This document shows positions 40,340 to 48,770 of a stretch of 64,000 nt of DNA, piece after piece (position 1 is the stretch's first letter; every line of letters starts with the position of its first letter). The notes below the pieces were generated by a model that worked only from the letters and a program-made list of their open reading frames with translations, made no database searches and was not told the origin of the DNA. Location: contig NZ_VLPS01000003.1 of assembly GCF_007570865.1 (NCBI RefSeq), positions 434,001-498,000 of the forward strand. Reading direction: 5' to 3'. The translations under genes were made by a program, and so were the position numbers. This DNA comes from Atlantibacter subterraneus. GTDB taxonomy: Bacteria > Pseudomonadota > Gammaproteobacteria > Enterobacterales > Enterobacteriaceae.

Positions 40340-41034
40340 TACGCCCAGAACGCCAGAATTAACGGGAATAAAAACGGCGCGATCAGCGAAGTGATAATCC
40401 CGCAGATCACCAGCGCCAGCGAACTGAACGCCCCTTCCTGATAGTCCAGCTCCGCGCAGCGGGCGGTGCCGAGGGCGTGGGACGCGGTGCCCATCGCCAG
40501 GCCGCGTGCCGATTTAGTATGGATACGCATTACATTCAGCAGGCTATGGCCAAATACCGCGCCGAGAATGCCGACAAAAATCACGCATACCGCGCTGATC
40601 GCCGGAATACCGCCGAGGCTGCCGCCCACCGCCATGGCAATCGGCGTGGTCACGGATTTCGGTAATATCGATGCGGCGATTTCTGGCGACGCGCCCAGCA
40701 ACAGCGCGACCGACGTGCCGGTTAACATCGCCACCATGCTGCCGATAAAACAGATGGTAATAATCGATTTCCAGCGGGCGCGGATCTGATGGAGCTGCTC
40801 ATATAGCGGAAACGCCAGCGCCACCACGGCGGGTTGCAGCAGGTCATTAAGGATTTTGCTGCCCTGGAAATAGTGCTCATAAGGTGTATGGGTAAACACC
40901 AGCAGCGGGATAATCACCACCATCGACACCAGCAGCGGGTTTAACAGCGGAGTTTTTAACTTTGCCGCCAGTTTGCGGGCCGCAAAAAATACCACCAGGG
41001 TTAACGGCAGCGACCACCAGATATTCTCAATCAT
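40339..41034 (-). CDS. yohK: LrgB-family membrane protein YohK
   Basis: A 231-aa LrgB/CidB-family protein with about seven helices, including [20 protein letters not shown] and [14 protein letters not shown]. LrgAB-type pairs were first described as holin-like, and B. subtilis PftAB has been shown to move pyruvate, so small-acid transport is possible but unproven here. The ATG at 41034 overlaps the yohJ stop by 4 nt. A longer open frame (to 41133) lies inside yohJ and is not used. Confidence 0.94.
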   Translation of the reverse strand: MIENIWWSLPLTLVVFFAARKLAAKLKTPLLNPLLVSMVVIIPLLVFTHTPYEHYFQGSKILNDLLQPAVVALAFPLYEQLHQIRARWKSIITICFIGSMVAMLTGTSVALLLGASPEIAASILPKSVTTPIAMAVGGSLGGIPAISAVCVIFVGILGAVFGHSLLNVMRIHTKSARGLAMGTASHALGTARCAELDYQEGAFSSLALVICGIITSLIAPFLFPLILAFWA

Positions 41035-41429
41035 TGTTTTGGCTCCTGCTGCCCAATCACTTTGCGCTGGCCGTGTACCAGATGCGAACTCCAACTGACC
41101 ACCAGAAACACCACCAGGGTGCTGATAAAACATGACACCACCACCGGGCCAAACTGCGCTTTCAGGACGTCGACATACTGCATCACGCCAATCCCCACCG
41201 GCACAAACAGCAGCGCCATATAGCGGATCAGCACATTACAGCCGGGCTTAACCCATTTCGCCGGCAGGATTTGCAGCGACAGCAGGATAAACATAATCAG
41301 CATACCGATAATACTGCCGGGAATGGTGATGGGCAGCAGCGCCGCCAGGGCGATACCCGCATACAAGCAGGCATAAATCAGGATAAACGCACGGACAAAG
41401 TGCCAGAGGGTGGTCAGCATAGTGCTCAT
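41031..41429 (-). CDS. yohJ: LrgA-family membrane protein YohJ
   Basis: A 132-aa LrgA/CidA-family protein with four helices and the family segment [19 protein letters not shown]. It is the expected partner of YohK. The ATG at 41429 (MSTMLTTL) with AAGG 8 nt upstream gives exactly the E. coli length; the frame is open to 41453. A CRP site lies about 50 nt upstream. Confidence 0.94.
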   Translation of the reverse strand: MSTMLTTLWHFVRAFILIYACLYAGIALAALLPITIPGSIIGMLIMFILLSLQILPAKWVKPGCNVLIRYMALLFVPVGIGVMQYVDVLKAQFGPVVVSCFISTLVVFLVVSWSSHLVHGQRKVIGQQEPKQ

Positions 41430-41477
41430 ATCAATAACCTTGTTGGAATGCATTCATCATACAATTAATGAAAATTG

Positions 41478-41493
41478 TGTGCTACAGATCACA
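41478..41493 (-). promoter_or_regulatory. CRP site upstream of yohJK
   Basis: TGTGCTACAGATCACA fits TGTGA-N6-TCACA with one mismatch. Its centre is about 56 bp upstream of the yohJ start, on the side expected for control of yohJK. dusC starts about 210 bp away on the other side. Confidence 0.6.
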
Positions 41494-41701
41494 TCATGAT
41501 TTTATGGCATCAAAAGTATGCCTGACGTGCACAGTTGCAAGCCTTATCAGGTATGAGAAAGAGTGAAAGCAGGTGCGGCATATTCTATTTTTTTGCCAGC
41601 ATACCCGGCGTGGCGAGCGGGCTCAATGGCAGCACGTAAAATGCGTTTCCCTTATTGCCGCCAGGCGCTACCATAGCGCCTCTTTTTTACTGAGGTCGGC
41701 T

Positions 41702-42658
41702 ATGCGTGTGTTACTGGCGCCAATGGAAGGCGTACTGGACTCTCTGGTGCGTGAACTGTTAACGGACGTGAATGATTACGATCTGTGCGTCACGGAATTT
41801 CTGCGCGTGGTGGATAGCCTGCTGCCTGCCAAATCCTTCTATAAACTTTGCCCGGAGCTGCATCATCAGAGCCGCACCCCGTCGGGCACGTTAGTGCGTA
41901 TCCAGCTTTTAGGCCAGCATCCGCAATGGCTGGCGGAAAACGCCGCGCGCGCGGTGGAGCTGGGCTCCTGGGGCGTTGACCTTAACTGCGGCTGCCCGTC
42001 GAAGCTGGTTAACGGCAGCGGCGGCGGGGCGACGTTGCTGAAAGATCCCGATTTGATTTATCGCGGCGCAAAGGCGATGCGTGAAGCGGTCCCGGCTGAG
42101 CTGCCGGTGACGGTGAAAGTGCGCCTCGGCTGGGACAGCGACGCTCGCCAGTTTGAAATCGCCGATGCGGTACAGCAGGCCGGCGCGACGGAGCTGGTGG
42201 TGCATGGCCGTACCAAAGAGGATGGCTATAAAGCGGAACGCATCAACTGGGCGGCGATTGGCGAAATCCGCCAGCGCCTGTCGATCCCGGTGATTGCTAA
42301 CGGTGAAATTTGGGACTGGCAGAGCGGCCAGTCCTGTCTTCAGGCCACCGGTTGTGACGCGCTAATGGTCGGGCGCGGCGCGCTTAATGTGCCGAACTTA
42401 AGCCGGGTCGTGAAGTACAATGAAGCGCCAATGTCCTGGCACGAGGTAGTGGAATTGCTGCAACGGTATACGCAGCTGGAGAAGCAGGGCGATACCGGAA
42501 TGTATCACGTCGCGCGCATCAAGCAGTGGTTGGGGTATTTACGCAAGGCCTATCCGCAGGCGACTGAACTGTTTACCACTATCCGTACCTTAACGGATTC
42601 GCCGTCGATTGCCGCGGCGATTGACGGGTACGCCCGACGGGCGTACCACGCGGTATAA
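41702..42658 (+). CDS. dusC: tRNA-dihydrouridine(16) synthase DusC
   Basis: A 318-aa flavin-dependent dihydrouridine synthase. An FMN-binding TIM barrel ([19 protein letters not shown]) contains the catalytic Cys in [17 protein letters not shown], and a C-terminal helical tRNA-binding domain follows. It reduces U16 in tRNA D-loops. The frame is open from 41573, but the ATG at 41702 is the family start. It converges with yohP. A 9-bp hairpin lies in the last codons. Confidence 0.95.
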   Translation: MRVLLAPMEGVLDSLVRELLTDVNDYDLCVTEFLRVVDSLLPAKSFYKLCPELHHQSRTPSGTLVRIQLLGQHPQWLAENAARAVELGSWGVDLNCGCPSKLVNGSGGGATLLKDPDLIYRGAKAMREAVPAELPVTVKVRLGWDSDARQFEIADAVQQAGATELVVHGRTKEDGYKAERINWAAIGEIRQRLSIPVIANGEIWDWQSGQSCLQATGCDALMVGRGALNVPNLSRVVKYNEAPMSWHEVVELLQRYTQLEKQGDTGMYHVARIKQWLGYLRKAYPQATELFTTIRTLTDSPSIAAAIDGYARRAYHAV

Positions 42659-42667
42659 CGCGGCGAT

Positions 42668-42751
42668 TTAGAAAATCGCTTTAAACACACCCGTAACCAC
42701 CAGCAGCCCAATCAGGAAGATAATCAAAACGGCCCATAGAATAATTTTCAT
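42668..42751 (-). CDS. yohP: 27-residue membrane microprotein YohP
   Basis: This small gene on the minus strand encodes 27 aa beginning MKIILWAVLIIFLIG and ending TGVFKAIF. It is a single hydrophobic helix and almost identical to E. coli YohP. GAGGG lies 7 nt before the ATG. E. coli YohP is an inner-membrane protein studied for post-translational targeting of its mRNA and protein to the membrane; its function is unknown. It sits between dusC and yohF, as in K-12. Confidence 0.92.
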   Translation of the reverse strand: MKIILWAVLIIFLIGLLVVTGVFKAIF

Positions 42752-42925
42752 CGCTTTCCCTCTGTTTAGTAACCAGTACATCCGTTACTGAGTATAGGAA
42801 AGATTGTGAAAGTGGCGAGGCAGTTTCCCGCTTCGCCGATCTCTCCCCGGCTTTACCCTTGCTTACGCTGCTCTCTGGTTCCTTTTCTATACTTACCCTT
42901 TCTTCGCATCCAGAGAGGACGACCT

Positions 42926-43693
42926 ATGACCCAACGAGTTGCAATAGTGACGGCTTCCGATTCCGGCATCGGCAAGAAATGCGCGGAATTACTGGCGCAG
43001 CAGGGTTTCGATATCGGTATTACCTGGCACAGCGACGACAAAGGGGCCAAAGAAACCGCCGAACAGGTGCGGTCGTTTGGCCGCAAAGCGGAGTTAATCC
43101 AGCTTGATCTGGGCAATCTGCCTGACGGCGCGAACGCCATTCAGGAGCTGATTGACCGCTTCGGGCGCGTTGATGTGCTGGTGAACAATGCCGGGGCGAT
43201 GTCGAAAGCAGCGTTTCTGGATATGCCGTTTGAGGACTGGCGCAACGTCTTCACGGTCGATGTGGACGGGGCGTTTTTATGTTCGCAAATTGCCGCGCGC
43301 GCGATGGTGAAGCAGGGCGAGGGCGGGCGCATCGTCAATATCACTTCGGTCCACGAACATACGCCCTTGCCGGAAGCCAGCGCCTACACCGCTGCCAAAC
43401 ACGCCCTCGGCGGCCTGACGAAATCAATGGCGCTGGAGCTGGTGAGCCACGGGATCCTGGTGAACGCCGTTGCGCCGGGGGCTATCGCCACGCCGATGAA
43501 CGATATGGATGAAGGGGACGTCAAGCCTGGTTCGCTGCCAACGGTGCCGCTGGCGCGCCCGGGCAGAACCGAAGAGATCGCCAGCCTGGTGGCCTGGCTG
43601 TGTTCTGAGCACGCGGCTTACGCCACCGGCCAGTCGTTTATCGTCGACGGCGGCTTTATGCTCGCCAACCCGCAGTTTAAGCCTCAGGAGTGA
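42926..43693 (+). CDS. yohF: Short-chain dehydrogenase/reductase YohF
   Basis: A 255-aa classical SDR. The NAD(P)-binding motif lies in TASDSGIGKKCAELLAQQG, the NNAG motif at LVNNAGAM, and the Ser-Tyr-Lys set is in NITSVHEH and SAYTAAKHALGG. The substrate is unknown; E. coli YohF is annotated as an acetoin-dehydrogenase-like oxidoreductase. The ATG at 42926 with GAGGAC upstream is the family start. Its 3' end overlaps the converging yohD by 10 nt. Confidence 0.94.
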   Translation: MTQRVAIVTASDSGIGKKCAELLAQQGFDIGITWHSDDKGAKETAEQVRSFGRKAELIQLDLGNLPDGANAIQELIDRFGRVDVLVNNAGAMSKAAFLDMPFEDWRNVFTVDVDGAFLCSQIAARAMVKQGEGGRIVNITSVHEHTPLPEASAYTAAKHALGGLTKSMALELVSHGILVNAVAPGAIATPMNDMDEGDVKPGSLPTVPLARPGRTEEIASLVAWLCSEHAAYATGQSFIVDGGFMLANPQFKPQE

Positions 43694-44256
43694 GGTTTCT
43701 TGCGCTGGCGGCGTTTAAAGCCGTAGCGCAGCAGCGCCACAAATCCCACGGCCAGCGCCAGCCAAATCCAGTGTTTCAGGTGCTGGTCGAGGGAGTGCAG
43801 CCACGGCGCAATCACTTCGCCGCCGACGTAGCCCAGCGCGGTAAACAGCGTCGCCCACACCAGTGCGCCGAGGATATTCAGCGGCAGAAAAACCTTCGGC
43901 GGCACGTGACTGGCACCGATCAGTAGCGGCCCGATAATGCGAAACCCGTACATAAACCGGCAGCCAGGCACAAACAGCAGCGGATGGCGGGCGATTAACT
44001 TTTGCGCCGAGGCGATTTTGTCCTGATGCTTATTAAAGCGTTTCAGAATCCCGTTACCATAGCGCCGCCCCAGTAAGTAGAGCACCTGGTCGCCAATCAT
44101 CCCGCCCAGCGCCACCACCAGCACCACCAGTGGGAACGACAGTAAACCCTGGTGCGCCGACACGCCCCCCAGCAGGGTGATGGTTTCTCCCTCTGCCATG
44201 CTGCCCACCAGCAGCGCGGCATAGCCATATTGCGAAATGAGTGCTGAAACATCCAT
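43684..44256 (-). CDS. yohD: DedA-family membrane protein YohD
   Basis: A 190-aa DedA/Tvp38 (VTT) family membrane protein. Conserved parts are GGMIGDQVLYLLGRRYG and the re-entrant segment RFMYGFRIIGPLLIGAS. The family takes part in undecaprenyl phosphate or lipid recycling and membrane-potential homeostasis; YohD's own role is not known. The start is set at the ATG (44256) that aligns with the E. coli N-terminus; a GTG five codons upstream is the alternative. Confidence 0.92.
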   Translation of the reverse strand: MDVSALISQYGYAALLVGSMAEGETITLLGGVSAHQGLLSFPLVVLVVALGGMIGDQVLYLLGRRYGNGILKRFNKHQDKIASAQKLIARHPLLFVPGCRFMYGFRIIGPLLIGASHVPPKVFLPLNILGALVWATLFTALGYVGGEVIAPWLHSLDQHLKHWIWLALAVGFVALLRYGFKRRQRKKPHS

Positions 44257-44458
44257 CGTGGGTCTGTTCACTCCATGTTATTCATTGCATTAAGAATACA
44301 CCCCGATGCCGGGTTCGCCTCGTCCGGCGGTGATTTTCACGGGGTTCGCTAAATCGTGCTGTTCAATAATTAATCATTCGACCTGCGTTATACTTACTGC
44401 ATCCTTCCGGGAGCCAGCGTCGCCGCTGGCGTGAGCGTGTTACCAAACAGGGGGCGTT

Positions 44459-45046
44459 ATGAACCATGTCTGGGGGCTTTTTTCCCATCCTTATCGTGAA
44501 ATGCAGGTTATTAAGGGCGAAAACGAAACCGTTTCGCATCATTACACCCACCACGTGCTGATCATGGCCGCCATTCCGGTGATTTGCGCGTTTATCGGCA
44601 CCACTCAAATCGGCTGGGATTTTGACGATGGCAACGTGGTGAAACTGTCGCTGTTTACCGGCTTCGCGCTGGCGATCCTGTTTTACGGCCTGATGCTGGC
44701 GGGCGTAGCGGTCATGGGCCGCGTGATCTGGTGGATGGCGCGCAACTATCCGCAACGTCCGTCATTAACTAACTGTATGGTGTTTGCCGGCTACGTGGCG
44801 ACCCCCCTATTTTTGAGTGGTATCGTCGCGCTGTATCCCATCGTCTGGCTGTGCGCGCTGGTGGGGACGCTGGCGCTATTTTATACCGGCTATCTGCTGT
44901 ACGTCGGGGTTCCGGCGTTCCTTAACATCAATCGCGAAGAGGGGTTGAGCTTCTCCAGTTCGACGCTCGCCATTGGTGTTTTAGTGCTGGAAGTGCTGCT
45001 GGCGTTGACCGTTATCTTGTGGGGTTACGGATATCGTCTATTCTGA
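44459..45046 (+). CDS. yohC: Yip1-domain inner membrane protein YohC
   Basis: A 195-aa protein with five or six membrane helices and a Yip1 domain, nearly identical to E. coli YohC in length and sequence (MNHVWGLFSHPYREMQVI at the start). The function is unknown. It is divergent from yohD. A strong hairpin without a U-tract lies downstream at 45113-45148. Confidence 0.93.
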   Translation: MNHVWGLFSHPYREMQVIKGENETVSHHYTHHVLIMAAIPVICAFIGTTQIGWDFDDGNVVKLSLFTGFALAILFYGLMLAGVAVMGRVIWWMARNYPQRPSLTNCMVFAGYVATPLFLSGIVALYPIVWLCALVGTLALFYTGYLLYVGVPAFLNINREEGLSFSSSTLAIGVLVLEVLLALTVILWGYGYRLF

Positions 45047-45112
45047 TGAAGGTACATTGCCGGTTAAATCTGGCGCAATGTACTCTTAAATCACGATTCT
45101 CCTGTAGCGATA

Positions 45113-45148
45113 AAGCTGGACGCCGGAGTATCATCCCGGCGCCAGCTT
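45113..45148. repeat. Long GC-rich hairpin between yohC and pbpG
   Basis: AAGCTGG plus CGCCGG (45113-45119 and 45121-45126) pair with CCGGCG plus CCAGCTT (45136-45148), giving a 13-bp stem with one bulged A and a 9-nt loop. It is in the 173-bp gap between two plus-strand genes. No U-run follows. It may be a REP-like element, an RNA stabiliser or a weak terminator of yohC. Confidence 0.6.
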
Positions 45149-45219
45149 CCAAATATTCATTGAGCGTATGGAAGCGGTGTGCGTCACAACGTGCGTGAAT
45201 AATTTTCTGAAGTAAAACC

Positions 45220-46164
45220 ATGCCGACTACAATCCGTCATTCACTCCTGAGCCTTGCGCTCATGCTGGCAGTACCCTTTGCGCCCGTAGCCATCGCGGCG
45301 AAAACAGCGGTCGCGCAGACCGCCGCCCAACCGGAAATCGCTTCCGGCAGCGCCATGATCGTCGACCTGCAAACTAACAAGGTACTTTATTCCAGCCATC
45401 CCAATCTGGTGCGTCCCATTGCTTCTATCACCAAAGTGATGACGGCGATGGTGGTGTTAGACGCCAGCTTGCCGCTGGATGAAATATTGAAAGTCGACAT
45501 CAGCCAGACGCCGGAAATGAAAGGTATTTATTCGCGGGTACGGTTGAACAGTGAAATCAGCCGTAAAAACATGCTGCTGCTGGCGCTGATGTCCTCGGAA
45601 AACCGGGCAGCGGCCAGCCTGGCGCACCATTATCCCGGTGGATATAACGCATTTATCCGCGCCATGAACGCCAAAGCGAAATCCCTTGGCATGACCCACA
45701 CCCGTTTTGTTGAGCCGACCGGACTGTCGATTCAAAACGTTTCTACCGCCGAGGATCTCACTAAACTGCTGATCGCCACCAAACAGTATCCGCTGATTGG
45801 CCAGCTCAGCACCACCCGTGAAGATATGGCGACCTTCGCTAAACCGGCCTATACGCTGCCGTTTCGCAATACCAACCATCTGGTCTACCGCGATAACTGG
45901 AACATTCAGCTGACCAAAACCGGCTTTACCAATGCGGCGGGCCACTGCCTGGTGATGCGCACCGTGATCAATAACCGTCCGGTGGCGCTGGTCGTGATGG
46001 ATGCATTCGGCAAATATACTCACTTCGCCGACGCCAGCCGTCTGCGTACCTGGATGGAAACCGGTAAAGTCACCCCGGTTCCGGCCTCTGCGCTGAGCTA
46101 TAAACGGCAAAAAGCGGCACAAATGGCCGCGAACAGTACTGCCAACGATGCACAAAACGATTAA
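45220..46164 (+). CDS. pbpG: D-alanyl-D-alanine endopeptidase PBP7, PbpG
   Basis: A 314-aa periplasmic low-molecular-mass penicillin-binding protein. A signal peptide covers about residues 1-27. Motifs are SITK (Ser69 nucleophile, Lys72), SEN (126-128) and KTG (233-235). It cleaves D-Ala-mDAP cross-links in peptidoglycan. It is close to E. coli PbpG in sequence and length, and lies downstream of yohC as in K-12. Confidence 0.95.
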   Translation: MPTTIRHSLLSLALMLAVPFAPVAIAAKTAVAQTAAQPEIASGSAMIVDLQTNKVLYSSHPNLVRPIASITKVMTAMVVLDASLPLDEILKVDISQTPEMKGIYSRVRLNSEISRKNMLLLALMSSENRAAASLAHHYPGGYNAFIRAMNAKAKSLGMTHTRFVEPTGLSIQNVSTAEDLTKLLIATKQYPLIGQLSTTREDMATFAKPAYTLPFRNTNHLVYRDNWNIQLTKTGFTNAAGHCLVMRTVINNRPVALVVMDAFGKYTHFADASRLRTWMETGKVTPVPASALSYKRQKAAQMAANSTANDAQND

Positions 46165-46719
46165 TTAATTCGGTAGCGCCCAATCGCCCTGGTTGAGCGG
46201 GCGCTGCATAATTAACGTGTCCCGCCAGTTACCCAGTTTAAAACCCACGCTGCGCAATTGACCCACCACTTCAAAGCCCAACTGCCGGTGCAGGCGCTGC
46301 GAACCGGGGTTGTTTTCTCCGTCGCCGATAATCGCGATCATCTGCCGCCACGGCCCCTGTTCGCAGCGGGCAATCAGTTCCTCCAGCAGCGCCCGGCCAA
46401 TACCGCGCCCGGTCATACTGGCATCGACGTAGATCGACTCTTCAACGGTGTACCGATAAGCGGGTCGCGAGCGGTAGGGCGCGGCGTAACAGTACCCCAC
46501 CACAATGCCGTGCCATTCCGCCACCAGCCATGGATAGCCTTTCTCGCAAAGGTGCGCGATGCGCTGCGCCATTTCTTCGGCATCCGGCGGCACTTCTTCA
46601 AACGAGGCGCGGCCATGCTGGACATGCCACGCGTAAATGGCGGCGATAAGGGCGGTATCATCAGGCTGGACGTCACGGACAGCTATAGCAGGGACAGGAA
46701 CCACTTCGACTGCTGACAT
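46165..46719 (-). CDS. GNAT N-acetyltransferase of the phosphinothricin/methionine-sulfoximine type
   Basis: A 184-aa GNAT enzyme. The segment ASFEEVPPD near residue 40 and the acetyl-CoA loop MTGRGIGRALLEELIARCE are characteristic of the Pat/Bar/MddA group, which acetylates phosphinothricin, methionine sulfoximine and related amino acids. The actual substrate is not known. The ATG at 46719 has GAGG 8 nt upstream; the frame is open further to 46821. It is located between pbpG and dld, where K-12 has no gene. Confidence 0.85.
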   Translation of the reverse strand: MSAVEVVPVPAIAVRDVQPDDTALIAAIYAWHVQHGRASFEEVPPDAEEMAQRIAHLCEKGYPWLVAEWHGIVVGYCYAAPYRSRPAYRYTVEESIYVDASMTGRGIGRALLEELIARCEQGPWRQMIAIIGDGENNPGSQRLHRQLGFEVVGQLRSVGFKLGNWRDTLIMQRPLNQGDWALPN

Positions 46720-46825
46720 TTTCCATTCCTCGGGCTGGCTCAGGCCAGCGCGATGCTGGCCTTGTAAACACTTTAATCGGAATTTTCTTAGCCTGATAGC
46801 GATTCGCTGGCTATTAACCAAAAAT

Positions 46826-48571
46826 TCACAACTTAGCCTGGTCGCGAACGCTTTCGCTAACCGGTTCCGCCCAATTTTTCAGCTTGCTTGTCTTACCAAT
46901 ACCGGGGTTCATGCTGTTTGTCGGGTCATTTTGCTTATAAAAGCGTTTTAATTGCGGGGGCGCTTCATATAAATGCCCTACATTATGCTCCGCCGGGTAT
47001 TGCGCCCCGCGCGCCCGCAGCAACTCAAGCATTTCATCCTTCAGCGCATGGGCATCCACGCCTTTTTTAACAATGTAATCCTGATGGAACACATAGCAGA
47101 AGAAGTGGCCGTAATAGAGCTTGTGTACCAGCTTGCTGTCGATTTCCGCAGGCAGGGTTTCGAACCACTCGGTATCGTTGCGGCGTAGCGCAATGTCTAA
47201 CGCCAGGATGTCTTCCACCTCATCGGAATGCACGGCCTGATAGCGGATTGCCGCGCCCGCCGCTGCAAAGCGATGCAAAAAGGCCTTGCTGCCTTCTTCC
47301 GGGGTACAGGCGAAAAACGCGCCGTCCGCGTCGTTGAAGAAGTGGTTCAGCCAGCTGCGTGCTTCCTCAATGCCGTCGCCCGCCATTTTCAGCAGCAGAT
47401 GATGCTCGTACTTATCGCGCCATTGCTTCATGCGCGGCGGCAAATGGCCGGGGAATATTTTGCCCAGCTTTTGCATGGCCCGGTCGGTAAAGTGCGGTTT
47501 AAACACGCTGACTTTATCCAGCAGCGCGTCGGTGCGGCCTTTAAGGGTAAAGAATAACGGCATTTTGTCGGTGCCGAGTTTATCGATCATTAAAAACGTG
47601 TCTTTGCCGTAGCGCTCGGCGATGTCGTAAATATCGCGATGCATATATTCGCCCGCCACCGGCAGGTTTTCAAAATTCGCCAGCATATGGCGGCGAATCT
47701 CCGTCAGCACCGCCGCGTCGTTGGTGCCGATGTAAAACACCTGCTGGTTCTTTTGCGCAGGGAAGGTGTCGAGACGCACCGCGAACACCGCCAGTTTACC
47801 CGCGCAGCCGGAGGCTTCAAACAGCCGGTCCGGATCGGCGTTATAGCGCGCCGGGGAATCGGCGTTGATATCGCGCACCCGGCTGATGTAATCGCTGTCT
47901 GAGGCGTTGCGGCCATCGTGACGCACGTCTTCAGGTTTAAGACGCTCGTCGTCCAGTTTGCCGAGGATCTGCTCTGGCGTTTGCCCCAAATCAATGCCCA
48001 GATGGTTTACCAGCGTCAGTTTGCCATCTTCGTTGATGCGCGCGTACAGCGCCATCTCGGTATAGGCCGGGCCGCGCTGGATCAGCGCGCCGCCGGAGTT
48101 ATTACAGATGCCGCCCACCACCGATGCGCCAATGCACGATGAGCCGATCACCGAGTGCGGCTCGCGGCCCAGCGGTTTGAGCGCTTTTTCCAGGGTGTAA
48201 AGCGTGGTGCCGGGGAAAGCCAGCACCTGCTCGCCCTTATCAATCAGCTGTAATTTATCCAGCCGCAGGGTGCTGATAATCACGATCTGGCGGTCATAAT
48301 CGTTGCCGTTTGGCGTGGAGCCTTCCGTCAGGCCGGTATTGGCGGCCTGCATTAAAATAATCTTATCGGCGTTAACACAGGCTTGCAGCACGCGCCACAG
48401 TTCCAGCAGCGAACCGGGAAACACCACGGCCAGCGCGTCGCCCTGGCCTGAGCGAAAGCCCTTGCGATAGCGGGCAGTTTTCGCGGGATCGGTCAGCAGG
48501 TGGCTCGCGCCGACCAGCCGGGTCAGTTCAGCAATAAAGGCAGAATTATCGTTATGCGAGGTGAGGGACAT
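46826..48571 (-). CDS. dld: Quinone-dependent D-lactate dehydrogenase Dld
   Basis: A 581-aa peripheral membrane flavoprotein. The N-terminal FAD-binding domain carries ANTGLTEGSTPNGNDYDR and GSSCIGASVVGGICNNSGG. A C-terminal membrane-binding Lact-deh-memb domain follows. It oxidises D-lactate to pyruvate and feeds electrons to quinones. The ATG at 48571 (MSLTSHN) has AAGGAG 6 nt upstream; an in-frame ATG at 48595 is not supported. It is divergent from bglX. Confidence 0.96.
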   Translation of the reverse strand: MSLTSHNDNSAFIAELTRLVGASHLLTDPAKTARYRKGFRSGQGDALAVVFPGSLLELWRVLQACVNADKIILMQAANTGLTEGSTPNGNDYDRQIVIISTLRLDKLQLIDKGEQVLAFPGTTLYTLEKALKPLGREPHSVIGSSCIGASVVGGICNNSGGALIQRGPAYTEMALYARINEDGKLTLVNHLGIDLGQTPEQILGKLDDERLKPEDVRHDGRNASDSDYISRVRDINADSPARYNADPDRLFEASGCAGKLAVFAVRLDTFPAQKNQQVFYIGTNDAAVLTEIRRHMLANFENLPVAGEYMHRDIYDIAERYGKDTFLMIDKLGTDKMPLFFTLKGRTDALLDKVSVFKPHFTDRAMQKLGKIFPGHLPPRMKQWRDKYEHHLLLKMAGDGIEEARSWLNHFFNDADGAFFACTPEEGSKAFLHRFAAAGAAIRYQAVHSDEVEDILALDIALRRNDTEWFETLPAEIDSKLVHKLYYGHFFCYVFHQDYIVKKGVDAHALKDEMLELLRARGAQYPAEHNVGHLYEAPPQLKRFYKQNDPTNSMNPGIGKTSKLKNWAEPVSESVRDQAKL

Positions 48572-48770
48572 GCTCCACTCCTTGTGGTATGACAAATGTA
48601 GACGGAGTTAATCATAGCCCTGCCTTTGCGAGAAAACTCGGAAAGTGCCGAAAAATCAGAGCGCAAACACATTGCGCCTCTTCTTACCGATTTATCCCTG
48701 TGGCACACTGCACACCAAATCTGCATGGGCGGCTATGCTTACTAGCCGCATGACTGAGAGAGTAAATGGC

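Noticed and set aside
44308-44328. GCCGG...CCGGC REP-like half between yohD and yohC
   Set aside because: Only 5-bp arms and no second copy nearby; too short to call a REP element.
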